Positions 36,317 to 47,610 of a stretch of 64,000 nt of DNA are shown here, piece after piece. The stretch lies in contig WHVY01000005.1 of the NCBI GenBank assembly GCA_022266195.1, positions 7,812,001-7,876,000 on the forward strand, given 5' to 3'. The translations under genes were made by a program, and so were the position numbers. The notes under the pieces are model-generated. The model ran no database searches and had not been told where the DNA came from. It was given only the letters and a program-made list of their open reading frames with translations. Source of the stretch: Tetranychus cinnabarinus (lineage: Eukaryota > Arthropoda > Arachnida > Trombidiformes > Tetranychidae). The first letter of the stretch is position 1; each line of letters begins with the position of its first letter.

Positions 36317-37468
36317 TCAATCACCATGTGACTTAATTTCCGTGAAAACCATTGAGCTAGTTATTTGATTGTGGAAAACAAAGCATCTTATTTTCTGAAT
36401 AATCCAATAGAATACAATGTATATCGACAAATACTGGATCCATGCCCATTTCATTGTACACCAAAAGCCTGGAATGTAATGGAAAAGATCATCTTGGTAA
36501 TTCAATTTGATGTCAATTGTAAATTTATCCAGATTTCTTTCATAGCCATGATTCCAGAGGAATAATGTATTCGGACTTGTGGTTATTGAGACTGAAATGA
36601 AGAGATAAAAGTGCAATCAATAAATAACCAGAACATTTGAAAGAGTCAAACTTACACACTTGAGATGTACTTTCTGTCAACATATTATCAATACTTGTTT
36701 TGATCGAATCATCGGAATCCACATAATCAAAGATGGATCCAGTTGACAGCAGTAATTGGTCATTAGGCAAAGGTACTTTTTGCAGAAATTTCAGATCTCC
36801 GATGATTGATAGTTTGGAAGGAGGTTCATCAGTGAATGACTCCAAAATGAGTTGTGAATCCATTTTCAGGTTCATATTGACCTACAAAAAGAAAAAATTA
36901 GAGGATAATTCAAACTAGGAATATAATTTTACTGGAAATAAGTTCAAACAACACTCACCTTTAGTTGATATGTGAAAAATAAAATGAGTTTTATGGATGA
37001 AATTTTTTCCGTTTTCTCTAAAGGCAACACTAATTTCATGTCCAATTGGTCGTAAACATCATCTTTATTTAGATCTGATTCATAATTCTGAAAGGAGAAA
37101 GTTAAAAAGGGTGAATTCAGAAATAGAATATATGTTGTCAGACTTACCGAAATAAATGGTATTCTGATCTTTTTTTGATCCAGTTGATTGTTGAGTTGTG
37201 GAAAGCTGCTCCAGATGATTTGGTTACTTGATATTGATGTATTTTTCAATTTAGCCATCATAATTAAGTCATATTTGAAGTTTACTTGAGGCTTTTCCCA
37301 GAAATAGTCAACCTTTTTCCAAAGACCATCGGTTTGGTAAACAATAATCCAAGGATAAAGAATGTTGATAATCCAAGTTATTATGGTAAACAATGTTGCC
37401 TGTGATATTTTAGAAGATTTATAATGTACAATTAGTGGTCTCGAGAATAAAGTTATTAAAGACATCAT
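36317..37468 (-). CDS. TMEM231: TMEM231, ciliary transition-zone membrane protein
   Basis: Four exons on the minus strand, 37468-37148, 37087-36959, 36881-36656 and 36591-36317, are all in phase and give 316 residues, about the length of vertebrate TMEM231. The start MMSLITLFSRPLIVHYKSS parallels the family's short N-terminus. One membrane segment lies near residues 23-43 and another near the C-terminus (WIQYLSIYIVFYWIIQKI). Family landmarks include WSSFPQLN, RIPFIS, DMKLVLPLEKTE, LILFFTYQL, YIPGFW and the terminal IRCFVFHNQIT. TMEM231 belongs to the B9/MKS complex that forms the transition-zone barrier of cilia. In arthropods this machinery serves sensory-neuron cilia. A poor alternative start upstream would need a non-ATG codon. 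It lies downstream of, and on the same strand as, the NEDD8-CtIP gene, 616 bases away. Confidence 0.92.
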
Positions 37469-38083
37469 GAAAAAGAAAGTGTTTGATTCGGATAAAATCA
37501 AAAATGAAAGGTTTACCAATGTCCGTTGTCAATGGAGATGCAGAAAAAAAACAAAAGAACAAGCGTTTGTTTGGTAAGCAAAGATCATTTATTTGACCAT
37601 AAAAATTATCTCTCAGTGTTTAAGTTCCCGTCATGAAAGTTGATGGGTTTTGACTAAACTCAACAAAATAAGACAATCCGAGGATTTGATTCGAAAAAAC
37701 ACTTACAAAAAATGTTAACAATTTTGAAGATAAAATGGGGTTGAAAAATGAAATTGAATGACATTCAAACCATGGATATTAATGGTGGGTCAGATTTCTT
37801 TAATCAACGTAATTATCACACTTCAAACGTTGAATTTGGATTAATAATTTTTTCAGATTATTGGCAACAGGGACTGTCATAAATTGAAAAGAGTGGCCTT
37901 AACGGTCCAATGGTCACGTTAATCCATGACTTTTAATTGATTGTTACAGTTTTCATTTGTAGGATAGAGGGAAAGGGCTATGAAAATAGAGGGTTAAGCG
38001 AAGAAGACAACGAAAGAGTTGAAGAACGTTTTGCGGTTGCAAGAGCAAGTTGAATAAACTAATTCTCAATCCACTTCTTCCAA
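37469..38083. other. Spacer between TMEM231 and NEDD8-CtIP genes
   Basis: Contains the TMEM231 upstream region and the 3' flank of the NEDD8 fusion gene. A minus-strand AATAAA (plus-strand TTTATT) occurs near 37590. No exon recognised. Confidence 0.45.
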
Positions 38084-38809
38084 CTATCTGATGTATCCTC
38101 GTTTTTTACATTCTGGAGTGGATGGGAAATCAACCTCCCAAAAGTGTGGTGGTGTCTTAGGAGGAGAAACATCTGATCGATGTCTTGAATGCTTTTCTTC
38201 TGATTTATGGCCAAGCTTTTCAAAAAATTTTTGACATTGAGGACAGGAATGTCCTTTCAACTGACAGCGATCTTTCTTTTTCCTGATGGGTCGTTCTTTC
38301 ACTTTCAAAGTGGCCTTGGAGTTGCATGCCAAAGAAATGATTTGAGGTTTTGGTTTTGGTTTCGGTTGCATTTTATTACCACCTCTCAAAGCCAGAACTA
38401 AGTGTAGAACTGAGCCTCCAGTAACTTTGTAATCGGCTGCTGTTTTTTCATCATTCCTATCAAAAAAAGAGCATAATATGAATATATTAATAATAAAGAC
38501 ATTGTTGAAATAAATAATAAATAACGTGGTCAAATAGCTCGTGAATTACATTTGTTTTCCACTGAAGATAAGTCGTTGTTGGGCAGGAGGAATACCCTCT
38601 TTTTCTTCTACCCTTTCCTTGATTCGTTCGACTTTGTCCGTTGGTTCAATATCAATTTCAATTTCTTTACCAGTTAAAGTCTAAATAGAAAGGCAACAAA
38701 AAAGTAACAATTAGATGAAATCAGTTTGAAGATAAGATTCAAAAATGTAAGGCTCACAGTAAATTGAACATACATTAATTGATTGACATACCTTAACTTT
38801 GATTAACAT
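38084..38809 (-). CDS. NEDD8 fused in frame to a CtIP/RBBP8 C-terminal domain
   Basis: Three exons on the minus strand, 38809-38792, 38680-38550 and 38456-38084, are in phase and give 173 residues. Residues 1-76 are NEDD8: [20 protein letters not shown], then a central IFSGKQMNDEKTAADYK and SVLHLVLALRGG, with the diglycine at 75-76 exactly as in other animals. Normal NEDD8 precursors have only a few residues after it. Here the same exon continues for 97 residues: a Lys/Pro-rich linker (NKMQPKPKPKPQ), then GHSCPQCQKFF (two cysteines), HSRHR, PPKTPPHFWEVDFPST and CKKRGYI at the very end. That order and wording matches the CtIP/Sae2 C-terminal domain (vertebrate GHTCKEC, SRHR, PPNTPENFWEVGFPST, ERGYI). 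NEDD8 is conjugated to cullins after processing at the diglycine. The CtIP domain stimulates MRE11-RAD50-NBS1 nuclease in DNA end resection. By analogy with ubiquitin-ribosomal fusions, a deneddylase could release both parts; that is inference. The CtIP N-terminal tetramerisation region is absent. Confidence 0.9.
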
Positions 38810-39010
38810 ATTGAAAGATTTGAAAGAATAATACAAAAATATAAGTTTTTATATAAGTTGAATAATTAAGTTGATAACTGCGATAATAAAACACGGGACA
38901 ATTTAGAGAATGTCAATTTATTTGGATGAAATCTCAAAACAAGTCGTTAAAAATATTGAAAGATGAAAGAGAATTCAACTGTTGTCATGGAAACGCAAAT
39001 ATTTATATCA

Positions 39011-39022
39011 CGCCATCTAGTG
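39011..39022 (-). promoter_or_regulatory. CTCF-like motif upstream of NEDD8-CtIP
   Basis: On the minus strand the sequence reads CACTAGATGGCG, sharing the CTAGATGGC core with the site at 18380-18391 but in the opposite orientation. It is about 200 bases upstream of the NEDD8 start codon. Confidence 0.4.
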
Positions 39023-41017
39023 TTTAATTACACAACTATACTAGCTATTTTATTCTTGAATAATTCAAGTTGATTAACTTACATGTTGTTAATGTAATTA
39101 TCTCTGCACTGCTCATAACTGAATAATATTGAAAAATTCAATTAAAAAAAATTGAACAATGTTAGGTTCACCTCAAGTATTGATTAATCAAAATGAATCA
39201 CTGGATACTTTAACAAAAGTTCAAGTCAATCATTTTGATTCCCGTTACAATCGATGAAATCATCTCATCAATCTATTCATTTGATTGCTCGCTTCATTCA
39301 AATTCATGATCATAACTTTCCATTTATTAATCGATTCACTCCATCTAGTCTAACAAGACTCTACAATCATGCAATTTATCAAAAATGTCGTTAATCAATC
39401 ATTTTTAAAGTCAAAATTCAGACTAACTCATCTTTTTAAGCTCTAATTAAATAGTCTCATTTTATAAAAAATTCAAACTAACAAATCAAATAGTAATAAT
39501 CCGTCAGGCTTATTGTTATCATGATCAGTTGTGGTGCACAACTTTCATGAGGTGAATGGGATTTCAGCTCGACTTAGGTTAACCATTGGTTATTTAAGTC
39601 TGGTAATGACAATCAAAAATGTGAGTACGAATAGCTAGATATAATGAATTGTTATCAAATTTGGATGCAATATTTACAGAAAATTGCAAATCAATTGAGT
39701 CTAAAAGGTAAATTGCAAATTAATCCTGAACACACCTCAAAACTGTACGAAAACAACATTCCTGAGCTTTATATTAACAATTATTTCAAGTTGATCCTAT
39801 TAACACAATATTTATACAATCAACAATAGAAATAATTAAATCTTAAATTAAACTTGAACTAGCTATAAATAGATTGTTGATTCTCTATGATAAAGCAGAC
39901 TTTCATGACTTACCTGGGAAAAAAGCTTTGCCATAGCAGAGAAAACAAAAATAAATCTCATTTGCTTCTAATAATATAAGTTACCTTTGGGTGTGTCTAT
40001 TGATTAATATTGATAATAATCATGATTCAAATGAGAGAATCATTATCATGACCGAATAATGAATGAGTAGGTAAATGAGGGTGAAAGGGTTCCTTTTATC
40101 ATCTCCAGAGTTCCCCAAATGTTGAACATTATTGATGATGTTGATTATAATGGTGGCAATGATGACCAGGAAAATTAGGTGAAAAAAACATTTTTTAGCC
40201 AACAGCTAAGGCACAGGTAAAGATGAAATAGACAGGAAAGATTGCGGCGATGAAGATGATGGTGAGTAAAAGTTGAAAAAGATGTCAGGGACAGCCAATT
40301 ATACGAATGTTTAATACACTTTTTACTTACAGCAAATGAAATGTCCCTGAAGACTTGAAGTGAAGGAAAGAAAGAAGGAGAAGATAAAGAGGGAAGAACG
40401 CTTTCAACGATCGAAGTCACTAAAGAAAGAGACTGATGGAACTGGCTAGGTGAGTTAGCATACCTTTAAAATTAAAAAAAAGAGAAAGAGAAGAAAATAT
40501 TCGCTTAATGAAAATGAATCTCATTTAAAGCGCCATTCTTTTCTGGACTGAGGAAGAGAAAGTTAACGGTTTTTTGCTATTGGTCATTTTGTGTGTGTAA
40601 AGTGTGATATTTAACAATAAACGCTTTGTTTAAACGGATAATTGAAAACTTCTGATCGTATGCTTCACTCTATTCAACTTGTTACTTAACTGTTACATTT
40701 CCTTGGTTCAACCTTTCAATAAATCTTTTATATTAGTGATTTAATCTTAATTTATCTTGTTTTAATCTTGTTCTAATCTTGTTTTAGTTTTGTATTCCCC
40801 AATTGTGATTATAATTATCAGGATAAGGATTAATCATCGTCACTCTCACCATTATCATCTTAGAGCCCTTTAACCTTTATGGTGTTGCATTGGTTATTCA
40901 CATAAGTCACGATAATTTTGGTAATAGAGTCACACCCTTAAGAAAAGGTTCCTGGGCCAAGACGATTAATGTGATTTCACTCTTTTTTGGGTTTAAATGT
41001 TGCTGATGTTGGTTTAA

Positions 41018-41026
41018 TATAAAAAG
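41018..41026 (+). promoter_or_regulatory. TATA box, likely of the tetraspanin gene
   Basis: TATAAAAAG, about 28-32 bases upstream of an ACAGACAGTT stretch near 41045-41054 that could hold the start site. The tetraspanin start codon is about 480 bases further on, so a leader or leader intron is implied. Confidence 0.4.
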
Positions 41027-41526
41027 CTTAAATATCAAAGGGAACAGACAGTTAAGGAGAAGACAAGAAGACGAAAAGAATAAAAGAATACCAAAAATAA
41101 GAAAAGTAGAAGTTATTATAAGTTAAGTTAAAATCAAGGTAACATTTACTTGGTAACCTTAAAGTAAATCATCAACAATTTAACATTAAATTGTTGCCGT
41201 ATTCTTAACCTTGTTTTGGATTTCCTTGTATCTTGTTTTTTTTACTTTCTACCTTGGTCCATTGCAACCAACATCAACCTCATCAACCTGATCCTGATCC
41301 ATGGTTTTGCAAATCACTCAACCAACCTTCCAAAATTGCATTACTTTGGATCATTAGTAAATTTTTTCATCTACAATTAATGTGTTAAAATCTTTACCAT
41401 TGGAAAGTACTTAAAAAATTTGGTGACTTGGTGAAATTGGTTCGTTTGTTTCGCTTCTACCATTTGTTTTTTATAAATTATTCTGTCTGGATTGCAAATT
41501 AAATTACCTCACCAATTAAACTAGCC

Positions 41527-43313
41527 ATGGTCGATGGATATGCCAAAGGAGTTAAATTTGCAATGCTTATTGCAAATGGAGTTATATTTGTAAGTTTATG
41601 TCCTTTAATCTTTTAATCCTCTCGTTGCTCAGCTCATGTAAACTTATGGTGATGAATTTTGTTCAATATTGAACAATCTTGTTCGCAATTAGCATGATAG
41701 CTCATTAACTCAGCTAAATTGTCCCTTCGGATGCTAACTTTTTAAACTTTAAACAATTCACCATTAAAACTTCCGACTGAAATGAAAATATTTTACCATG
41801 TTTACCTTCTTATTAATATTGATAGTTAAACTTGGGATTCCAAATGTTTTATTGAGAGCAAGTGGGCAGAAATCAATGTGAAAGTAACAATAAATTGAAT
41901 AAAAATATGATGATGATAACCAGAAAGTTAACAAAAGCGAGGTAAAAATTATGAACTAGAAATAGATATTCCAATAATAATATCTGAAGAAAAGCCAATC
42001 AGTTATTCATAAGTTGTTTCAACTTGCTTTCAATTCGGTTTTCGTTATTCAACTATTTCCATTCCAGTCAATCTTCTCTATTCATTATAATACATTTACC
42101 TTGCTCTTTCCAAACCTATTTAACTGTGAATATTTAATAATAATATGAATATAATATATTTACAATTTTATTACCTAAAAGAAGAGAGGAAACTGTATCA
42201 AAATAACGTAATAATAAGCCTTTTTAATACACTCTCTTTTTCTTCATCGTTTTTTACCAATGAAATTTGTATGTTACATTAGTTTGGAGGTTTGACTGTT
42301 TTTTCAATCGGAGTATGGACTTTATCAGATAAATCATTCATGGAAAGATTACTTGGAACCAAATCATATGTTGCTTCAGCTTCCATCCTCATTGGTACCG
42401 GATTAGTCGTGGCAATCATTTCATTTCTTGGTTCCATTGGAGCTTGGAGAGAGATAAGATGCATGCTGATTACATTTTTTTTCATTCTGGCAATGATTTT
42501 TTTAACCATGTTAACTGGAGGTATTCTGGGTTATATATTTCGAAGTGAAGTAAGTTCAGAGTATTAACTTTTGCCATGTTCTTGTTTACCCTGGCATCTC
42601 TTTACTTTTACCAAACTCAGTTCAATTCTAATTAGTATTTAATTTTTCAATAGGTTGATGAAAGGATGCATTCGGAAATGGTGATGACAATTAAATTATA
42701 TGGAAATGATACCAAAGTAACTGAATCTTGGGATGCTGTTCAACGAAATGTGAGTTTATAACTCTAAGAGATAGATCCCAAGGAAAAGTAACTTATAAAC
42801 TTCAAAAGAAAATGAATTTAGCAAAGATTAACCCAAGTTTTGAAATATCTATTTGACTTTCTTCTATTTTTGTATTTATCAAATTTTCTTTTCTATTTTA
42901 GTTCAATTGTTGTGGTGTTATTCCTAATATTGGTAACCGATTTAATCGTGATCAAAAAGCTTACAAAATTTGGATGAGAAACTATAATTTTAGATTGAGT
43001 GGACCTCAAGTACCTGAAAGTTGTTGTAAGAACCCACTTGATCCTCAGCAACGAAAGGCTTGTATACGAGATAAATTGGAGGAAAGATACGTTTTTATGG
43101 ATGTATGTAACATGCTTGAATTAACTCGAGATTTGATTGATTTGAATTAAATTATTAATAACTTATTTCTTTTGTCAATAGGATTGTTATGAAAAGATGA
43201 AAGATTTTGTTAAATCACATGCATTGCTGGTTGGAGGGATAGGCATTGGAATCGCTGCTTTACTAATATTTGGAATGATTTTATCATGTGCATTATTTTT
43301 GATGTTAAAATAA
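41527..43313 (+). CDS. Tetraspanin
   Basis: Five exons, 41527-41589, 42283-42549, 42654-42749, 42902-43102 and 43182-43313, all join in phase 0 and give 252 residues. Four membrane segments are visible: FAMLIANGVIF joined to FGGLTVFSIGVW; SASILIGTGLVVAIISFLGS; ITFFFILAMIFLTMLTGGIL; and ALLVGGIGIGIAALLIFGM. The large extracellular loop carries the diagnostic FNCCG (C145, C146), then PESCCK and a later CYEKM cysteine. One glycosylation sequon (NDT) lies before the CCG motif. Tetraspanins organise plasma-membrane microdomains with integrins and other partners. I cannot assign an orthologue by eye. The MVDGYAKGVKF start is typical, with a basic N-terminus just before the first segment. Confidence 0.9.
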
Positions 43314-44288
43314 CTACTCACTGTCAAATAGTCACCATTAAAAGCATAATCACAATCATCATCATCATCATCAACATCATCATCATTACCATATTCATTA
43401 ACATTATGAGTGCCAGTTACATATCAACATTTCCATTTTCATTGCTTCTCATTGTCACCTATGAATTTTTACTCTCACACTACCTTTGAAGATAAATTAG
43501 CTACAACTTTTCTCATGTTGGCTTTTTTGGTCTCTGTTTTGGTTGTATCTCAATCCTGATTACAACGAATTTTAATTGTGCCATAATAAATTGCGTGTAA
43601 ATAGATGTGGATAACAAGTAAATGGTGATGTTGATGGTAAATTTGATGTAGGAAAGGTTCTAGGTAAATGATGTTAAATGATTCCTCTTTTTTCATTCAT
43701 GAAAAAAACGAAAAAGAAGAGCAAAAGTCACGCATTTTTTCATCCTTCTTCTTCTTCTTCTCATTCCCTTTATTTTTGTTGTACATACTATTTCCAGCAA
43801 ATGTAAGTAAGTGGGTGAAAGATTCATGTTAGGATATTATCATGAAGTTGACTCTGTTTATCTTGATGATAATAATAGACAAACAAAGTGAAAGTCTAAC
43901 AATCAAAGAGATAGAGTTGAGTTGAAGAGGAAAAAATGAACTCTAATGTTGATGCGTTTATTGGTTGACCAAAAGGAAAGTAACAAACCTCTTGATTTGA
44001 TTGCAATAACAATTAAGTTAACTAGGTAAACAAACAAAACTCTTTATGGTAATGATGGTGATGATGATGAGTTTGAATCTGACTGATTCCAACCAACAAA
44101 CTTGACATTTCATTGTATAAAAAATATCAATGTAAACTAATTTCTTTTGTCAAAGTTAAATTGAAGAAGAATCATTATCAAGCTTCAATTTTGCTCTTTT
44201 CCTCATTTTAACCTCTTTTTTTCATTCTAATTATTCTCATCTGATTGAAACAAGAATCATCTTAATTGCAACTTGTAATTTAATCAAA

Positions 44289-44483
44289 ATGCTGTACATT
44301 AATTATATATGTATATATTGTATTGTTATCACCCAATTAGTTTTACCAACTCTAAGTCATTCCATTTGCTCTCCAAACCCATTTATTCATTGTAAACCCA
44401 TAATTGATTGTAAATTAACTTTAGCCAACAATTGTGATTTAATTAGGAAAGTTGATTCTTTTAATGGACGCATTCTCAATTAA
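44289..44483 (+). CDS. Possible small cysteine-containing secreted peptide
   Basis: An ATG frame of 64 codons begins with a hydrophobic stretch (MLYINYICIYCIVITQLVLP) resembling a signal peptide. It continues with four cysteines spaced CX8CX5CX7C. No family is recognised and no splice support is seen. In AT-rich DNA a frame this short can arise by chance. Confidence 0.2.
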   Translation: MLYINYICIYCIVITQLVLPTLSHSICSPNPFIHCKPIIDCKLTLANNCDLIRKVDSFNGRILN

Positions 44484-44773
44484 CTTGAAGATATAAATCA
44501 AACACATTGGTTAAGGTTTAATGGAAGAAGCACAATTTTCATTTTGATTTTCCTAAACGATAACTTGGATTCAATATTTGTCTAATAGTTAATTTATCTG
44601 AAGCCAAAATCTGATTCAATCTGAATAAATCTTGTAAATCCAAAGTGATCCAAACACTGTCCATTGATTTTTGCATAAACATTCAGTAATTACTTCAAAT
44701 AATCAATCCAAATGAATGTACATTTGTAAATAACCTCAAGGGAATTAATCACTCAGTAACAATTAAAAACGTT

Positions 44774-44820
44774 AAACAATTGAAAAAAGGCAAACAATTG
44801 AAAAAAGGCAAACAATTGAG
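44774..44820. repeat. Short tandem repeat, 18-base unit
   Basis: AAACAATTGAAAAAAGGC occurs twice exactly in tandem, followed by a partial third copy AAACAATTGAG. Confidence 0.85.
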
Positions 44821-46560
44821 AAAATTAATTTCAATTAATAGCGAGATTAAATGAGCTTTTCTAGTTAACCAGCTGAATGAAATACAAATAACCAATGATT
44901 GCAGTTAATCACACAATTGGAGGCAGCTTTAGTCTTTCAATTAAACAGATTTACCTTAATTTAGATGAAACTTATCAAATCTCTTTAAATCTCATGAAAT
45001 CTCATTGAACCAGATTAAATCTTTTTCTTCCATTAAACAATTAGAATGATTTTACTCGATAAGCTAATAAAATATCGTTGAAGTCAAACACTTGGAAATC
45101 CTGAAAAGTCTATTATCCATTGTCTTGTAATACGTATATTTTTTTGATTTGATTCAACATCATTTTTTTGTTTTCTTACACAATTTAATTTAACCAATTG
45201 TCAAACTTAATTTACCCATGTATATAAACATGTTAACTGTCATCTAGGAAGCCAAAGAAAAATCAGAAATGAGAAATAAATTGAATCAAGAAAAATCAAT
45301 TGAATAAAAGCGAAGCTTTTTCAATTTTATTTTATATCTTTTGCTTCCTTATTTTCATGTTATCATCAAATAATATGGCATTTATCAGTGAAAATATTGA
45401 AGCCAATCCCAGTTTAAATTGTCGTTAAACCTGTAAATCTTTAGCAAACAAATCATTTTGTATTTACAGATCACTATTCAATCCGACACAATCTTTATCC
45501 TTTCACATTCAATCCAGATTTGTGACATTCAAATAAACACTTGTTTAATAGATAGACTAATAGTTATAGACGATCAACAATTGATGCTTAAGGTTGATCC
45601 ATTTGATAATCTTAGGTTGATTGTTTTACTTACGTGATAACATTGTTTTGATTAACCTTTTGTTTTTTTGTTGCTGGGTTTTTGGGTTCATCTTTTCATC
45701 TGTATTTCTGGTTATCATGCAACAAGTTTCAACTACAGATGGTTCAATCTTAATCAGATTCTAATTTAACAGCTTTGGGCTTTGGATTATTTTTAGCTTG
45801 GATTCAAGTCAAAGGTATTCTGATTCAAAATCATTTCATCGTTTTATTTAAAGGTTAACCATGTGTGGCTCAATCTCATCAGAGTGAAGCACTCACAAGT
45901 GGGAGTAACTTTGCTGAAATTTCATCACAAGAAAAGCAACAAAAAAACATTGCTTTTCAATGAAGCACAATTGAATCAAGAAAATGAACTGAAAACATGA
46001 AAAACAAAATTTTTCATTTATCTTTCTATAAGCCACAAAGGTCAAGCCCAAAAGACCACATTTTAATTAGCCTTTGATTCAGTAATTTAAATTGTGTTCA
46101 TCAGTTCAATTAAAATTCAGAAACAGATTTTATTTTGTCTCCAACATTTTTCATAAAACGCGCTTCTTGTGTAACTCAGTAACTAAGCTTTATTTTCCCT
46201 CACTTTTAGACTTGCAATTGTTGTTCGTTTTCCCATTCCGTCTTAATGTGTGACAGTTACTTTAGTCCAATTAATAAGATTGTATGGTGAGTAAACAATT
46301 AATTTAACTGATCTATTTGTGCTCACCTGTATTGGGTTTCATTAAATTAACCTTCATGGTAAGTTGTAAATTAACTGTTTCTTAATTGACTAGCTTTATT
46401 TGGTAGTGTAAGAATTGACCACGTTTTTTCTCAACATTTTGATTTCTTGTCAACAATAGTGTTAACCTAAATTACTAATTATTTTTTTCTGTTTACAGTT
46501 TTTGTTTCCTTCGAACTCATCCATCCTGGTTTCGTACTATCAAGTTTTACACTGTTACTG

Positions 46561-47610
46561 ATGACTCTACTTTTATGTCTGATGGTTACCCTTAAAGAGT
46601 TAATCGCCGACAGAAGTAAGCTCACAGATATTTATAACATCTTAACGTGATATATTATGCGGTTGAATTATTGATGATGCTTTGGGCTCATCTACTTTGA
46701 AAACGCTTTGCCAAAAACCTTGAGATTGTAATTTGAAATAGACCCAGACGAAGATGGAAACGAGAAATGATGAATTGTTACTGGTGCTCATTAAAGATTG
46801 CTATTTCAAGTGATTTTAAAGGTCAACATAAATTAGCTTGAGTTTGACAAAATATTCAATTCTCATAAATGGTAATCCAATGTAAAAGTTTCTGAAAATG
46901 TCATTCAAAAACCTAATGATACTTGGAGTTGCGATGATCTCTCTAACGAAAAATTGAAGCAAACTAACTTAATAACTTTTATTAGATTATCTTTCAACAA
47001 TTCCTTTTATTGACTTTATTTATGAAAGGAACATGATTGAAACATAATTTGATAACAAGGTTACAATGAAACAAAAACCTAATGACATCAATGAAACATT
47101 GAAAATGCTCAGCAACACACAATATCATGTAAATAATAAGTAAAATAGGTAAGAAAGCAAAAGACCAAATTCTTTGTATATTATATCCGGTGAAACCTTT
47201 CTTCTTGGCTTTTCCAGTTTTTCCTTTTGTGTTACCTTTCAACATGATGATAAAATGAACAAATAGGCCACTTCAGAATCATTCAACTTTTCCAGAATCA
47301 GTTGACCCAAGAAAATCTCAAAAAATAAAATTTCTCATAATTTTCTTCTCTTTTCCTTCCTACAGATCAGAACCACCTACAGGTCATCAGCAATATTGTA
47401 ACGAAATTTGTAACCATATTTCCAGACAGAAAGCAACAAAAAAATGACAGACAAATTGAATCTGTCATCTACAAGACAAGCTTTGATGACTGTCTATCAA
47501 CGGATCTTGGCCAACTTTTGGACATTAAATTCAAAGAGGCGAAACAAGAAATGAAGGAAATGGCAACAAAAGGAATAAAGTTCCAAGAGAAAACTTTTCA
47601 ACCTGAATAA
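46561..47610 (+). CDS. Tentative gene of unknown family (two exons)
   Basis: Exon 47366-47610 follows a strong acceptor (TTTTCCTTCCTACAG), is open for 81 codons to a TAA, and is less AT-rich than its surroundings (NIVTKFVTIFPDRKQQKN; later FDDCLSTDLGQLLDIKFKEA). The upstream exon 46499-46615 (acceptor TCTGTTTACAG, donor AGAA then GTAAGC) joins it in phase and encodes a hydrophobic segment, SSFTLLLMTLLLCLMVTLKE. The exon upstream of that is not found, so I begin conservatively at the in-frame ATG at 46561 (99 residues). If the full exon is coding, the protein is a membrane protein with a lysine-rich tail. No family recognised. Confidence 0.35.
46994..47245 (-). CDS. Possible small membrane protein, antisense in an intron
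   Basis: An 83-codon ATG frame begins with a Lys/Gly-rich stretch (MLKGNTKGKTGKAKKKGFTG) followed by a hydrophobic segment (WSFAFLPILLIIYMILCVAE). It lies wholly within the intron of the tentative plus-strand gene. The 3' part of the frame contains AATAAA twice, so the real end may be different. I do not recognise a family. Confidence 0.25.
   Translation of the reverse strand: MLKGNTKGKTGKAKKKGFTGYNIQRIWSFAFLPILLIIYMILCVAEHFQCFIDVIRFLFHCNLVIKLCFNHVPFINKVNKRNC

Larger units (their letters stand above)
38810..41526. other. Divergent intergenic region, NEDD8-CtIP to tetraspanin
   Basis: The first part is the NEDD8-CtIP promoter region, including a CTCF-like motif at 39011-39022. The rest is AT-rich with open frames such as 39644-39829 and 40175-40420 that lack family features. 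The tetraspanin promoter and leader occupy roughly 41.0-41.5 kb. Confidence 0.45.
43314..46560. other. Tetraspanin 3' flank and AT-rich intergenic DNA
   Basis: CATCATCATT-type simple sequence follows the tetraspanin stop (43355-43400). A 64-codon ATG frame at 44289-44483 is listed separately. An exon-like segment at about 46210-46292 (acceptor CACTTTTAG, donor TATG then GTGAGT) is open in one frame, but its phase does not join the downstream exon. Confidence 0.35.

Noticed and set aside
40020..40420. Minus-strand frames of 60 and 81 codons
   Set aside because: Hydrophobic and low-complexity in an AT-rich intergenic area, with no family resemblance and no coherent start context.
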